Positions 12,393-24,411 of a DNA stretch of 64,000 nt are shown piece by piece (position 1 is the stretch's first letter; every line of letters begins with the position of its first letter). Below the pieces are notes generated by a model, which had not been told where the DNA came from, ran no database searches, and worked only from the letters and a program-made list of their open reading frames with translations. The stretch comes from Charina bottae. Lineage: Eukaryota > Chordata > Lepidosauria > Squamata > Charinaidae. Position numbers and translations under genes: made by a program. Where the stretch lies: contig JALMGJ010000004.1 of the NCBI GenBank assembly GCA_023362775.1, positions 77,335,798 to 77,399,797 of the forward strand, given 5' to 3'.

Positions 12393-12654
12393 TATTTTTT
12401 TATTTATTTTGTATTTATTTATTTTCTATCCCGCCTTTATTATTTTTATAAATAACTCAAAGCAGCGAACATACCTAATACTCCTTCCTCCTCCTCTTTT
12501 CCCCACAACAACAACCGTCTGAGGTGAGTTGGGCTGAGAGAGAGTGACAGGCCCAAGGTCACCCAGCCGGCTTTCATGCCTAAGGCGGGACTAGAACTCT
12601 CGGTCTCCTGGTTTCTAGCTTTTTGCCTTAACCACTAGACCAAACTGGCTCTCT
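12393..12654 (-). mobile_element. tRNA-derived CORE-SINE with L2/CR1-like tail
   Basis: Read on the minus strand from 12654: an A-box-like TGGTCTAGTGGTTAAGG, a B-box-like GAGTTCTAGTCC, then the MIR/CORE-like GGGTGACCTTGGGC block, a CCTCAGACGG/TTGTTGTTG region, and a tail ending GGCGGGATAGAAAATAAATAAA. This is a Pol III-type SINE structure, not a functional tRNA. The tail resembles L2/CR1 3' ends, the likely source of its retrotransposition machinery. Confidence 0.75.
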
Positions 12655-12737
12655 ATGCTTAGTATACTTATAATGCTTAGTATACTCTAATATGTTAGTA
12701 CTGTCACAATGTGAAGGACACAAATAAATTTCTTGTG

Positions 12738-12780
12738 AGAGAAAGCAACCTTAGGCTCAGAGAGCACCATGGACTCCACA
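12738..12780 (+). mobile_element. Possible Penelope (family 2) tail fragment
   Basis: GGCTCAGAGAGCACC followed by GGACTCCACA matches the end of the Penelope copies at 42870-43059 and 46911-47252. Only about 30 bp are shared. Confidence 0.4.
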
Positions 12781-12789
12781 AAGCAACCT

Positions 12790-13956
12790 TAGCCAGCTGG
12801 CAATTTTCATTACAGCTGCCATCATAACTGCAACAAATATCTGCAGTTATGACAAAGGCAATGACGATAGAGAGATAGAGTTATTATTATTAAAGTTTTG
12901 GCCTCTTAACATCAGACAGTGTAAGAAAAGGTGTGTTGTTAGACACTCATTGTGTATGCCATCTATAGATTAATAAAATATTGAAATGCCTTATTCTGTT
13001 TTTTTAAAAAACCCTTTTTGTTAACTAAATACAAAAATAAAGAAAAAAGAATACACAAAATTATAACAGAAGAAAAAAATGAAAAAAGAAACAAAAGCAT
13101 ACAAATAATATATTCATGGACATATATTGATAAATTGAAATCATGATTCGTTGCCATCATCCATGACTGAGCAATATTAATCAATTATGCAAACCACTGA
13201 ATAGTTGGAACCATACATTTGTGTTTCTGATGCTGAACATTAAGTCTTTTGATTGTGAGTTCATTTTCTTTGTCCAGAAGTCAACTTCCATGTGAATGAG
13301 AATATAGACATCTGAAAATATTAAATCTCAAGGCTAAGTGAATACAGTAATTGCTTCTTACCAAAATGGAATATAATTAAATAAAGAGTTAGTTTCACTG
13401 CATTAACAACAACATAAATGAAATAAGGTAATGCCTAAAATATTGGTTCTTGTTGAAAAGGATGTGATCTAAAAGTCTATTGAATTTTTTGTGTTTTTTT
13501 TAACCTTTTATTTTTTATTAATTAAATAAAACACAGTTTTATTAAGCTGTATTTCCAAAGGCTCTTAAATTTTAATTTATAATATTTATCTTAGACATTG
13601 GGCAGTAAAAGTACAAAGACAATAAAATAAAAAGACCTGAACAAAATGAGCATTCATTGTCCTTGGAAATATTTTTCATAACCATTCTAGCATAAAGCAT
13701 TTAGAAATGATCCCAGAAGCCAGGTGTATTTTCCCTTCAAGACCTTTGCCAGTATGAAATGATGACTAGACTCAAATGACATGTGATTTTCCAGGAGAAT
13801 GCAAGGATGCAGATATTTTTAGAGCAACAAGTTGAACAAGAATAAACTGACAATTGAATAAGAAGTCCCTCATTCTTTGATGACAACTTTCCATAGGCTA
13901 GATGGAAGAAAATACACATAATTCAGTGAGAAAGAAATTGGCTGTCTGAAATAATG
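12790..13956. other. AT-rich DNA, no recognised feature
   Basis: A/T-rich, with an adenine-rich stretch around 13005-13110; no gene or named repeat. Confidence 0.45.
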
Positions 13957-13960
13957 CTAT

Positions 13961-14006
<46 letters not shown>
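13957..14006. repeat. (ATTT)n microsatellite at L2 tail
   Basis: Perfect tetranucleotide run, probably grown from the AAAT tail of the minus-strand L2 element. Confidence 0.9.
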
Positions 14007-14008
<2 letters not shown>

Positions 14009-14160
14009 ATTTATATAACCGCCCATCTCCCCCAACGGGGAACTCTGGGCGGTTTACAATAAAATAGATTAAAACAGGATAAAACATCAATGTACAATAT
14101 ATAAAATTAATAAATAATTATAAATCCAGATGGAGATGGAATTAAACGAAGGACAATAAA

Positions 14161-17100
14161 TTAAGGAATTAACCACCCCCATGAGGAACTATCCCTTCCT
14201 CCTTCCCATGCCAGGCGGCAGAACCAGGTCTTCAGCTCTTTCCTAAAGGTCGGGAGGGAGGAGATCTGTCTCAACTCTGGGGGCAAGATGTTCCACAGTG
14301 TGGGCGCTACCACAGAGAAGGCCCGCCTCCTAGACCCCATCCGATGACATTCTTTAATTGATGGGGTTCGTAGCAGGCCCTCTCTGAATGACCTGGTGGG
14401 GTGGGTCGATAAAATGGGGATAAGACGGTCCTTCAGGTATTCTGGCCCTATGCCATGTAGGGCTTTAAAGGTAATAACCAACACCTTGAATTGTACCCGG
14501 AAGCAGACCGGCACCCAATGCAGCTCGCGGAGCAGAGGTGTTATGTGTGCAGATTTTGGTGCACCCAAAATTGCTCATGCGGCCGCATTCTGCACTAGCT
14601 GAAGCTTCCGGATAGTCTTCAAGGGTAGCCCCATGTAGAGCGCATTGCAATAATCTACATGGGAGATGATGAGAGCATGAGTGACTGTTCGGAGGGCGTC
14701 GCGATCCAGGAATGGGCGCAACTGGCGCACCAACCGAAGTTGTGCGAAAGCCCTCCTAGCCACGACTGCCACCTGCTCTTCGAGCAGGAGTCGTGAGTCT
14801 AGAAGGACCCCTAAGTTGCGCACCGGTTCCGAATGGGGCAGTGCTACCCCATCAAGAACCAAAGATGATAATTTCCCAGAAGACGCTAGGCCATCAATCC
14901 ACAGCCACTCGGTCTTGCTAGGGTTCAATTGTAGCCTGTTGTTCCCCATCCAGGCCCTCACAGCCCCCAGGCACTGGGACAGGGTTGTCACTGCATCACT
15001 TACTTCACCAGGGATGGAGATATACAATTGAGTATCATCCGCATACTGATGATACCTCATCCCATGGTGTCGGATGACCTCGCCCAGCGGTTTCATGTAG
15101 ATGTTAAATAGGAGAGGAGAGAGAACCGAACCCTGCGCCACCCCACACAAGAGGGGCCGAGGGTCAGATCTCTCCTTTCCTATTACCACCGACTGGGATC
15201 GGCCTCGGAGGAAGGAGGTGAACCAGCGCAAAACTACGCCGCCCACCCCCAACTCCCTAAGACGCCCCAACAGGATACCATCGTTGATGGTATCGAATGC
15301 CGCTGAGAGATCCAAGAGAGCAAGGATGGATGCACTACCACCATCCCGCTCCCACCAGAGATCATCCGTAAGCGCGACCAATGCAGTCTCCGTCCCATAT
15401 CCCGGCCTGAAACCTGACTGAAAAGGGTCTAGATAATCCGCTTCATCCAGGGTCCTTTGAAGTTGCAACGCCACCACTTTCTCAACCACCTTTCCCAAAA
15501 AGGGGAGGTGGGAGACTGGACGAAAATTGTCCAGGATGGTAGGGTCCAGGGCTGGCTTCTTGAGGAGGGGGTGCACCAGTGCCTCTTTAAAGGCAGTTGG
15601 AACCACCCCCTCCGCCAAGGATGTATTAATCATGGCCTGGACCCATCCACATGTCACCTCCCTGGCTGATTTCACCAGCCAGGAAGGGCAGGGATCTAAA
15701 TCACATGTGGTGGAATTAACAATTTGAAAGATCCTGTCCACTTCCTCAGGTCCAACAGGATCAAATCGTTCCCAGATAACAGGGCAAGACCATTCTCCCG
15801 GCATCTCCCCAGACTGCATTTCACGCATGGAGTCCAACTTAGACCAAATCCGGGCGATTTTATCCTGCAGATGCTCAGCAAATTCTTCCGCACGGCCCTG
15901 CAGGTGGGTGGTCGATACCACCCTACCCAAGAGAGATCGAGTAATCTTGAACAGGGCCGTCGGACGGCATTCTGCGGATGCAATAAGGGCGGAGAAATAT
16001 TCACGTTTCGCCGCTCTTACCATCACAAGGTAGGCCTTAATAGCGGCTCTAGATTGTCTTCGGTCCGATTCCGCCTTCGTTTTTCTCCAGCGGCGCTCTA
16101 GACGTCTCTTCACCCTCTTCAAGGCCCTCAACTTCTCCATAAACCATGGGGAGTGATGGGTCGAATGGGGTTGGAGAGGTCGCATCGGCGCGGTCCTGTC
16201 CAAGGCACTGGCCACCTCCCTGTTCCAGGCTGCAGCCAATGCCTCCGCTGGACCGTGCAGCAGATCTTCAGGTATTACCCCCAGCTCCCTCTGAAACCTC
16301 ATTGGGTCCATAAGTCGCCGGGGGCGGACCAATCAAATAGGTCCTGCCTCCCTGCGGAGTGGGGCAGCATAAGAGAATCTTAAGGAAATCAGGACGTGAT
16401 CTGACCATGACAACGGGGATAGTTCTAACTTTCCCCTCAGGTCACTTTGCCATTGCTCTGACAAGAAAACCAAATCCGGGGTGAGTCCACTGTCTCGAGT
16501 CGGGTCCCGAATAATCTGGGACAGGCCCATGGCTGCCATGGTAGCCATGAACTCCTGAGCTGCTTCCGAGGCACGTCCCAGGGACGGCAGGTTAAAATCC
16601 CCAAAGACCATAAGCCTGTGGAACTCCACCGCCAACCCCGAGATGGCCTCCAGCAGCTCAGGCAGGGAGGTTGCTACGCAGCAGGGAGGCTGGTACAATA
16701 GCAACACTCCCAACTGTTCACGGGCACCCAACTTGAAAAACAGGGTCTCACGTCTGGATACTTGTGGAGCAAGGCCCCTGAAAGCCATCAAAGACTCTCT
16801 GATGGTAACTGCCACCCCTCCTCCCCTGCCCCGGTCTCTCGGCTGGTGCCACACCTGAAATCCGGCTGGGCACATTTCCGAGAGGGCTACCCCTCCCTCT
16901 GGAGTCTTTGATGGCTTTCAGGGGCCTTGCTCCACAAGTATCCAGACGTGAGACCCTGTTTTTCAAGTTGGGTGCCCGTGAACAGTTGGGAGTGTTGCTA
17001 TTGTACCAGCCTCCCTGCTGCGTAGCAACCTCCCTGCCTGAGCTGCTGGAGGCCATCTCGGGGTTGGCGGTGGAGTTCCACAGGCTTATGGTCTTTGGGG

Positions 17101-17791
17101 ATTTTAACCTGCCGTCCCTGGGACGTGCCTCGGAAGCAGCTCAGGAGTTCATGGCTACCATGGCAGCCATGGGCCTGTCCCAGATTATTCGGGACCCGAC
17201 TCGAGACAGTGGACTCACCCCGGATTTGGTTTTCTTGTCAGAGCAATGGCAAAGTGACCTGAGGGGAAAGTTAGAACTATCCCCGTTGTCATGGTCAGAT
17301 CACGTCCTGATTTCCTTAAGATTCTCTTATGCTGCCCCACTCCGCAGGGAGGCAGGACCTATTTGATTGGTCCGCCCCCGGCGACTTATGGACCCAATGA
17401 GGTTTCAGAGGGAGCTGGGGGTAAGCCAGGTCTCAGTAATACACGCCAGGTCGGCCCCTCTCTCCATGATTAATTCACTTATGAGAGGGGCTTTGTTGTT
17501 TACTGACCTGGCATTGAGTAGCAGCAGCCGAAAACCGGAGCCCTCGAGGATCTGCTGTCCAGAGCCTGGGGTTGAACTCAGAGGACCGGAACGCGCCACC
17601 GATACTAAACATCGGGGGCACCTTCCCTGAAGATGGCCTGTCCTCTGGTTCCCATCATAATATCTCCTGCCCGTCACCACCTCGATTGCATTACCCACAT
17701 TACCGTCCCCAGAGTTCCCTGGCCCGGTCGCCTCCACTCCCGGAACCCTCGAAAACCTGGATCTAAGCGGGGATCTCTTCCATCTATCCAT
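14161..17791 (-). pseudogene. L2 endonuclease-reverse transcriptase ORF, broken
   Basis: The L2 protein would nick DNA (APE domain) and prime reverse transcription. Order on the minus strand: 5' coding part ending LLLLNARSVNNKAPLI...TETWLT (to 17425); a foreign inverted block (17424-16902); the endonuclease resumes at 16901 with GVALSEM, VFGDFNLPSL and SWSDHVLI; then RT with LDNFRPVSHLPFLGK, FRPGYGTETALVAL, LLDLSAAFDTI, CGVAQGSVLSPLLFN and the catalytic YADD; then the conserved tail RELHWVPV, RRRAFSVVAPTLWN. Two TGA stops lie in frame, at 16333-16335 and 14575-14577; both are plus-strand TCA, consistent with CpG decay of arginine codons. No indel is needed between 16901 and 14161. Confidence 0.87.
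16275..17424. repeat. 523-bp inverted repeat inside the L2
   Basis: Left arm 16275-16797 and right arm 16902-17424 are reverse complements, both exactly 523 bp, identical wherever I compared them and separated by a 104-bp spacer of normal L2 sequence. Both arms carry the same in-frame TGA. Junctions show short overlaps: GAG/GAGT at the 16902 side and GTAA at 17421-17424. Confidence 0.93.
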
Positions 17792-18000
17792 CCTTTCACT
17801 CTCAATCTTCCTGGGGAGTCGTAGGCCACCAGCGCAACCAGCAAAAGCTCTCGGTGCTGGAAAGCCTCAACCACCCCATTCCATTCACCAATCCAATCAC
17901 TCACTATGCCCCCTGTGGCCTCTCTCACTAGCCACAAAGGGGCAATTCAATATTTTCTGTCTCGTAGGAAGTACCTTAACCATTTGATATCCACTAAACT

Positions 18001-18325
18001 AGGTTAGATGCCAGGCTTGTTGATCGGAAGATCGCAAGTTCGGAGGTTCGAATCCCTAGTCCTGTGTTATGGAGTGATCTCCCGCACTAGCCCCAGCTCT
18101 TGCCAACCTAGCAATTTGAAAGCATGCAAATGCAAGTAGATTAATAGGTACCACTCGGTAGGTAGGTAGGTAACAGCGTTCCACGCGCGTCATGCGGCCA
18201 CATGACCATGGAAGCGTCTTCGGACAACACTGGCTCTTCAGCTAACAAACGGAGATGAGCACCAGCCCCTAGAGTCGGACACAAGTGCACAAATGTGACG
18301 GGGGAACCTTTACCTTTTTAAACTG
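18001..18325 (+). mobile_element. Sauria-type tRNA SINE
   Basis: The tRNA-related head contains a B box (GGTTCGAATCC, about 18046-18056); the A-box side is shortened. The body has the Sauria SINE blocks GGTAACAGCGTTCC, CCACATGACCA and GGAGATGAGCACC. The tail holds AGAGTCGGACAC (18271-18282), matching the BovB 3' region, and ends in an ACCTTT-type unit. Sauria SINEs are squamate-specific and are thought to use BovB machinery. Confidence 0.88.
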
Positions 18326-18353
18326 GCGTCAGTTAATCCAAAGGATCTGGTGA

Positions 18354-18417
18354 ATATATATATATATATATACAGTATATATACAGTATATACTGTATAT
18401 ATACAGTATATGTATAT

Positions 18418-18475
<58 letters not shown>

Positions 18476-18540
18476 GTTTGTGTGTGTGTCTGTGTATGTC
18501 TGTGTATGTCTGTGTGCGTGTCTGTGTGTCAGTGTGTATA
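18354..18540. repeat. TA / TATACAG / TG compound microsatellite
   Basis: TA run, then TATACAG units, then a long TG run with TG-rich variants. Confidence 0.95.
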
Positions 18541-20378
18541 ACCAAATAACATTGCTACTGTAATGCAGAAAAAAATGGCATCACAGTTGTTCCCAAAATA
18601 AAAGTTTTGATTTACTTTTCTTCTTAGACTCTGCATCCAAACATTTGAGCAGTTTTCCGAACCATTCCTCAGCTTAGTTTCACTCACTCTAGGTTTTCTC
18701 TTCAGCTTATTAGCACTTATGTATGGTTATTAACTCTTTCATCACCTTTGAAGTTTAGTAAACTTCTTTATTTCTTCTCAATTAGCCCAATATCACTGGA
18801 TTCTAAACAGACTAGACTCATATACAGTACTTATGTGATGTTTTGATTATTCAGTGATTTAGTTGTTCCTTGGGTATGTATGATACATAGTGTGCCATGA
18901 ATGGAAAGGCCATGTCAGAAGGTTAAAATAATAGAGAAAAAGAGTCTAGTATAGATATTTCTCTCTCTCTCTCTCTTTCTCTCTATCCATCTATCCTATG
19001 AGAGCTATTACTCTCAGCCTCTAGGAACACATAGCTAAATTGAATTATTTCACTAAAAATGGTAGCTATTAATGACATTATTTAACTATGTATCCTCAAT
19101 ATGGGCAAGTTCCCTTGCTACACATAGCAACAGAGAATTGTTCTTTATTACCCTATTATTTAACCTTCCCTCCCACAGAGAAAACAATTATATTCATCTT
19201 TGCTGATAGTGAAACCATTTCACACATAATTTCCTTATGTCCTTTGAAAATCAGGAGAAAGGGGGAAAAAGTGGTTAGAAGCTATCATTAAAAATTTGCA
19301 ATGCAATCTTATATGTATCTATTCATGGTATAGTGATAATAATGAAACCTATTATTAGAAATAACACATGACTGTTCTGTTTTAAAGGTGGAAGGCAGAT
19401 GCCTTGGAACAGCTTGTAGACAGACTACGAATGCCATGGTTTTGTTTGTTGGCAGCATCTGTTTTCAGAAGTTCATTGATGTTGTTTCTAGACATTCTGT
19501 TTGCAGAAACCTTCATTGCAAAGAATTTTAACTTGCTCAAAGTTACATTGCAGAAAACTGGAATGAAGGAGAAGTATCCTTAAATTTAAAGGTTTTATTT
19601 ATTTATTTATTTATTTATTATTTTATTGTTTCTATTTTGTTTTCTTGATTTTCATTGACACTAACCATGGGATTTGTTTGACACTATGCAGCCTTCCACA
19701 CAATTACAATGGTTACTGCTTGATGTGTCTGTTATAAAGAGTAGCCATTCAAAAAATGGCTAAGATTTTCTACCATCTGTTGTCTAATAAATAAATTTCA
19801 TTTGGAAAACATCAAGAAACACTGAAATTATATAAAAAAACGTTTATCCTTCTTCCTTTATATATTGTATTGTGTGGTAACACTATGTAGCACCATTATA
19901 CTGATCCCTACTGGCAATAATATAGCCTGGGGGAAGAATGGAATAGGGAAACCTAATATTTCATAATTAACAGTAAGGGATATTCATTATGAATCCATTC
20001 TTGTGTGTAGTTCAAATTTCAAAACGATGAACATTGGCATGCTTCATCCTTTTATAATCAACTATTTTTAATGCAAATTGTATTCTGTCTTGTTGAATAA
20101 ATATAAAATTTAGAGCAATCTGTATTTTTCTCATGATAGACCATAGAGGTCCATTTTTAAAAATCCCACAACAATCCAACAACCGATTTAAAGTAAACCA
20201 CTTAAGAGTGTTTTGGCTGGATTTTGCTGTTTCTAAAATTCTACTCTACCCTCTATACATATCTGAGATTTCTATATGCCCTCTTTTTTAAAATAAATAA
20301 AAAACATTAAAACAGCCCAAAAGGGTAACTGTTCATTAGGCCCATTCACCAAATTTGGACTTGGTCCATGCAGGACAT
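18541..20378. other. Mostly unique AT-rich DNA
   Basis: Contains a (TC)n run at about 18960-18985 and a (TTTA)n run at about 19594-19623. No gene or transposon identified. Confidence 0.45.
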
Positions 20379-20739
20379 TGTGATGGTTCTGGGTGCTATG
20401 TCCCAATAAAAGCTCCTCACGCAAGATTATGCGGAATGAACTTTAATAAGGAAACATACAAGCCCTAACCTCGGTGAAGATCTGAATGCCCCTTCCTACC
20501 AAACGATTGAGTTTTATGAGGTTCCCTCCCCTTAGTTCAACTTGTATTGCCAATGCTGTCAGTTTCCTTCTCTGCGCCTCTCCCATCTCGCCAATTAATG
20601 GTTGTGTTGCTTGATACTGACAGGTGTTAATGATCGGCCTCCATCTGGGTGTATTCCTCATTGTCTCCCATTGCCGATATCTGATGTGTATTGCCTGGCA
20701 TATGTGTCTGGGTGGAAGGTTCCGATGGGGAACCTTACA
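20379..20739 (-). mobile_element. Candidate solo LTR
   Basis: A 361-bp block that reads TGTAAGGTTC...GAACCATCACA on the minus strand, so it has TG...CA ends and a short inverted terminal match (TGTAAGGTTC / TGTGATGGTTC). It is flanked by GACAT (20374-20378) and GACAC (20740-20744), a 4-of-5 match to a target duplication. A CATAAAA element and an ATTAAA poly(A)-type signal lie inside in plausible order. No coding sequence; superfamily undetermined. Confidence 0.5.
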
Positions 20740-20924
20740 GACACTTTGTTTCATCTAATGTTTATGTATAATATTGAATACTGTACATGTCCTACCTTTC
20801 ACTAAAGATCAGGTAGGGTACTCTTCAATGGGGTAGGTGAAGTGACAGTGAGGGCATACTTTCTGGCTCCCATAAAATGGTACTGATTAATAGATAGGAC
20901 CTGGAACATACCAATCTCTGTATG

Positions 20925-21290
20925 ATCAAATATCTTGGCTCTGTGCCGTAAGAAGCTTTATAGGACCTTAACTTGTACTCAGAAGCTCACTGGTTGCACA
21001 GTAGCATGTTACGTGGACATAACAAAATGCACCCATAACTACTCATGCTGCTGCATTCTGGAAGGGCTGAAGCTTACAAGTGTTTTCAAGGGCAGTCCCA
21101 TATACTGCATGTTGCAGTAATACAAGCTAGAGGTTACCAACACATGAGTAACTATGAGCAGGGTCACCTGACCCAAGAATGGGTACAATTGGTGTACAAG
21201 ATGGATTTGTGCAAAAGCCCTCCTAGTCATGGTTGCTAACTGCTTCTTGGGCATGAGGCATGGGTCCAGGAAGACCCCCAAATTGAACCA
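20925..21290 (-). pseudogene. Old L2 fragment (RT C-terminal part)
   Basis: Minus-strand translation contains LGVFLDPCL, RRAFAQIHLVHQLYPFL and YYCNMQYMGLPLKT, parallel to the same blocks of the L2 at 14480-14830, but with stops and a lost downstream frame. Older than that copy. Confidence 0.8.
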
Positions 21291-22636
21291 ATATAGTTAA
21301 CTTCTGAGCAGATATATATTTGTACACTGGAGATGAGATTTAATAAATGAGCACCCAGCCAGCTAGGTCCATGGTAACTGATCTCTATATTTCATATTAA
21401 AGAATATCAACACATTCTGTAAATAAACATTATAAATATTTATCTATGTGATTTTCTCCTAGTGTATACCAAGTATTTTCATCTTAAAAATTTTAAAGCA
21501 GTTTTCACACATTCTTTATAATGTATATACAAAATAATTCTCAAATTTGGAGAGAAGGAGGGATTTAATTGCACAAATAGGGACAAATAGGAGCAGGTTA
21601 GCTAAATTGTGTCTTTGTAATACTTCAATGACTTTTTATCAAAATTTAAGAAAAGTAAGTTTTACTTCTGAATAAGGAAACTGGCAATACATGAACACCT
21701 GCAGCTTCTGACATGTCAATGTACAAGATTGTTTTACTGAATCTGCTTCAGATTATTCAAATTAAATGTCTAAGTATTCTTAAGTTTAATTTTCTTTGAA
21801 TGCTCCACAATCTAATTTTGGATGCACAATCAAATCAGTATAAATTATCCCCTCTGATGTGTGGGCACTCTCAATTCCCTTTACCTTCGGGTGCCATAAT
21901 TTGTTCTTTCACTTGAGTTAAAACTATATCATTCCTGACTGTGTAGATAACAACATACAGGCAATGTCATGCTGTTCAAATAAAAGGATAACCTCCACGG
22001 TTTCCATGCTCTGTTATTTGACTTTCACAATATAAAAGTTGATTTGGAGTAAACAGGATTAAATTTAAGCTTTTGTGTTCATGGATGAGAGCAATTGGAT
22101 AAATGTCATTTAGCTTTTACTGTTTGAAATTTGTCACTGATAGTTTTCTGCCTTATAATACATCTGGTATAATGAATGATAAATAAAGGCCTTTTAATAA
22201 ATAGGTACATTTTGACAGTAGATACAGTCAAGTTTTTAAAATCAAATTTCTGCACACTGTCTTTGCTCTAAGTATCTTTGTCCTTTGCATTTTCTTTTAA
22301 TTTCAAAGGATTCCAACTCAGCATGAAGCCTGACCCCAAAATTAGATGATTTGAGTTATTGTTTGTCAGTATGAATTTAAGGTGGAATAGATGTCTCTAA
22401 CTTGTTCAAACTCTGATTCAATATATATAGAAATTTGCTTTCAATAAGAGATTGGGGAATGTGCTAGGAAGTATAGTGCTGTGTGCCAAAAGGATTGAAA
22501 AAGTCAGAAATCAAAAATATGTTCTCAAATCAGAGTGAACTTTACAACTGGTTTCTCCAATCATGTCTTACACTGCTGGCAAGATTATAAAGTCAAGGGA
22601 GATATATTCCCTGTCATTTCAGTCATAATAATTATT
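21291..22636. other. AT-rich DNA, no recognised feature
   Basis: No gene or named repeat; ends at the L1 target duplication ATTCAGAATATTT (22637-22649). Confidence 0.45.
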
Positions 22637-22835
22637 ATTCAGAATATTTTTTCTTTTTCTTTTTATAATATATTTTATTAAGTTTTAAATATACATAGTT
22701 AAAGGGTTGGAAACAGAAAAAGAAATAGAAATACAAATCAAAGAAAGAAGAAAAAAAGTGTAGTAAAGCAAAGAAAAAAAGAAAAAGATGAAACATAGAA
22801 ATTAGTCAACTTCCGATTTATCTCTGGTCATAGTA

Positions 22836-22982
22836 TGTCTATGAAGGTTCTCAGTCATCCAGGTGGAATTGTCTGTAGCTTGAATCATGTCACTTTGCTC
22901 AGACTGAAGAAGCTCCTTGGATAAGGAGCGAAACGTTTCCACTGAGAAAATAGAAATCCAGTTGACATGATTCAAGCTACAG
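22836..22982 (+). mobile_element. Short Penelope-derived insertion (147 bp), family 1
   Basis: Perfect 13-bp target duplication TCTGGTCATAGTA (22823-22835 and 22983-22995) in the older L1. The insert has no coding part: a leader with GGTTCTCAGTCATCCAGG, then a 20-bp arm (22873-22892), the hammerhead-like motif, and the reverse complement of that arm (22963-22982). Its last 91 bp equal the end of the Penelope copy at 12289-12379. It looks like a solo Penelope terminal repeat mobilised by proteins made elsewhere. Confidence 0.85.
22894..22952 (+). ncRNA. Hammerhead-ribozyme-like motif, PLE family 1
   Basis: Same core as at 12301: CTGAAGA at 22904-22910, stem II GCTCC/GGAGC, GAAAC at 22930-22934. 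Here a perfect 20-bp inverted repeat brackets the motif and could extend stem I, which the longer copy at 12.3 kb lacks. Function inferred from structure only. Confidence 0.6.
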
Positions 22983-23088
22983 TCTGGTCATAGTAATTTA
23001 AAAAGTTTATCTTACATGCTAGGTCTATATATAAAAACATTGAAAAACATTTCTTGTCTAATATATCAGTTTATATATATTTTAATCT

Positions 23089-24411
23089 TCAAATCCCCAT
23101 ATACCCTTTGCCCCTCCTGCATTTTGCAAATAGTCCGTTAATGGTTTCCACTCTAAGAAAGTAATAATTTGAATTTTCTTTTAGTAAACATGTCAATTGA
23201 TCATTTTCTACCATGTCCATCAATTTTAACATCCAGTCTTGTATCGTAGGTGTAATCTGGTTTTTCCAGTTTTGTGCATATACAAGTATTGCTGCTGTAA
23301 TCATGTATTGCATAATTCTTGTAAATTGTTTTCCTATTTGTTCTTCTAATATTCCCAATAAAAATAATTCTGGTTTAAATGGAACTCGAATTTGTAAAAT
23401 ATTTTGCATCAATGAGTGTATCTGAGTCCAAAATTTCTTTGCAATCTCACATGTCCACCACATATGGTAAAATGACCCCTCTTTTTTTTTACATTTCCAA
23501 CACAAGTTGGAAACATTCCCATACATATTAGCTAGTTTTTGTGGGGTCATATACCATCTGTACATCATCTTATAGAAATTTTCCTTCAAGTTGTAACACA
23601 AAGTAAATTTTAGTCCTTTAATCCACATATCTTCCCATTGTTGCATTTGAATATTATAACCAATATTTTTTGCCCATTTAATCATGCAGTCTTTGACTTT
23701 TTCCTCTACCATTTCACCTTTTAACAATAATTTATACATTTTAGCAATTAAGTGATCATCTGTCTCACATAGTTGTGTCACAAATTCTGATTTGGTTTGT
23801 TCAAATTAAAAATCTTTTTTATCTGATTTAAATTTTTCTACAAGTTGCATGTAAGAAAGCCATTGAAAGGTATATCCTTCTAAGGCCAGTTCTTTTGATT
23901 TGCTTATATATTGTCCTTGTTCTTTTTTAAAAAAATCTTTGTAGGTCAGCCATTTGTCTTTAGTTCTTACTTCTGTTCTATGAAATGCTTCTTGCGTGGA
24001 AATCCATAAAGGTCTTTTATAACATAAAGTTTGTTTATATTTATTCCAAATTCTTAACAAAGATCTTCTAATATAATGATTTTTAAAATCCACATTAACT
24101 TTGTCGTACCACAAATATCCATGCCATCCATATCTTAATTCATGACCCTCCAAGTTCAATAATTTTTCATTTTTCAGAACTATCCATTCTTTAATCCATA
24201 CCAAACAGCAAGCAGCATAATATAATTTCAAATCCGGCAGACCTAGTCCGCCTCTTCCTTCTGAATCTTGCAAAACTTTATATTTTATTCTTGGTTTTTT
24301 ACCTTGCCAAATGAACTTAGAAATGTCCTGCTGCCATTGTTTAAAAGATTCTTCTGATGCCAATATAAGTAATATTTGAAAAAGATATAAAATTTGTGGC
24401 AAAATATTCAT
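23089..24411 (-). pseudogene. L1 ORF2 C-terminal region, older copy
   Basis: This is the post-RT part of L1 ORF2p. From 24411 downward the minus strand reads MNILPQILYLFQILL, then FIWQGKKPRIKY, GGLGLPDLKLYYAA and the C-terminal tryptophan/cysteine motif CWKCKKKEGSFYHMWWTC. A TAA at 23806-23808 interrupts the frame without a phase change; the ORF ends near 23089. The upstream part continues on the other side of the nested L1 at 26941. Confidence 0.88.

Larger units (their letters stand above)
13957..17940 (-). mobile_element. L2-type LINE with internal inverted duplication
   Basis: A near complete L2 (CR1 superfamily) element. On the minus strand it runs from a 5' region near 17940 through endonuclease and RT to a 3' untranslated region containing the GGGCGGT...TATAAATTT ending and an (AAAT)n tail at 13957-14006. 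Coding capacity is interrupted by CpG-type stops and by a 523-bp inverted segment (16902-17424). I could not define the target duplication because of the simple-sequence tail; the 5' end is approximate. Low decay suggests a moderately young copy. Confidence 0.85.

Noticed and set aside
16902..17424. Independent plus-strand L2 insertion
   Set aside because: Arms are equal in length and share the same stop codon; junctions sit inside the other L2 with no poly-A, 3' end or target duplication.
18046..18056. tRNA gene
   Set aside because: B box present, but it belongs to a Sauria SINE head; no cloverleaf or complete A box.
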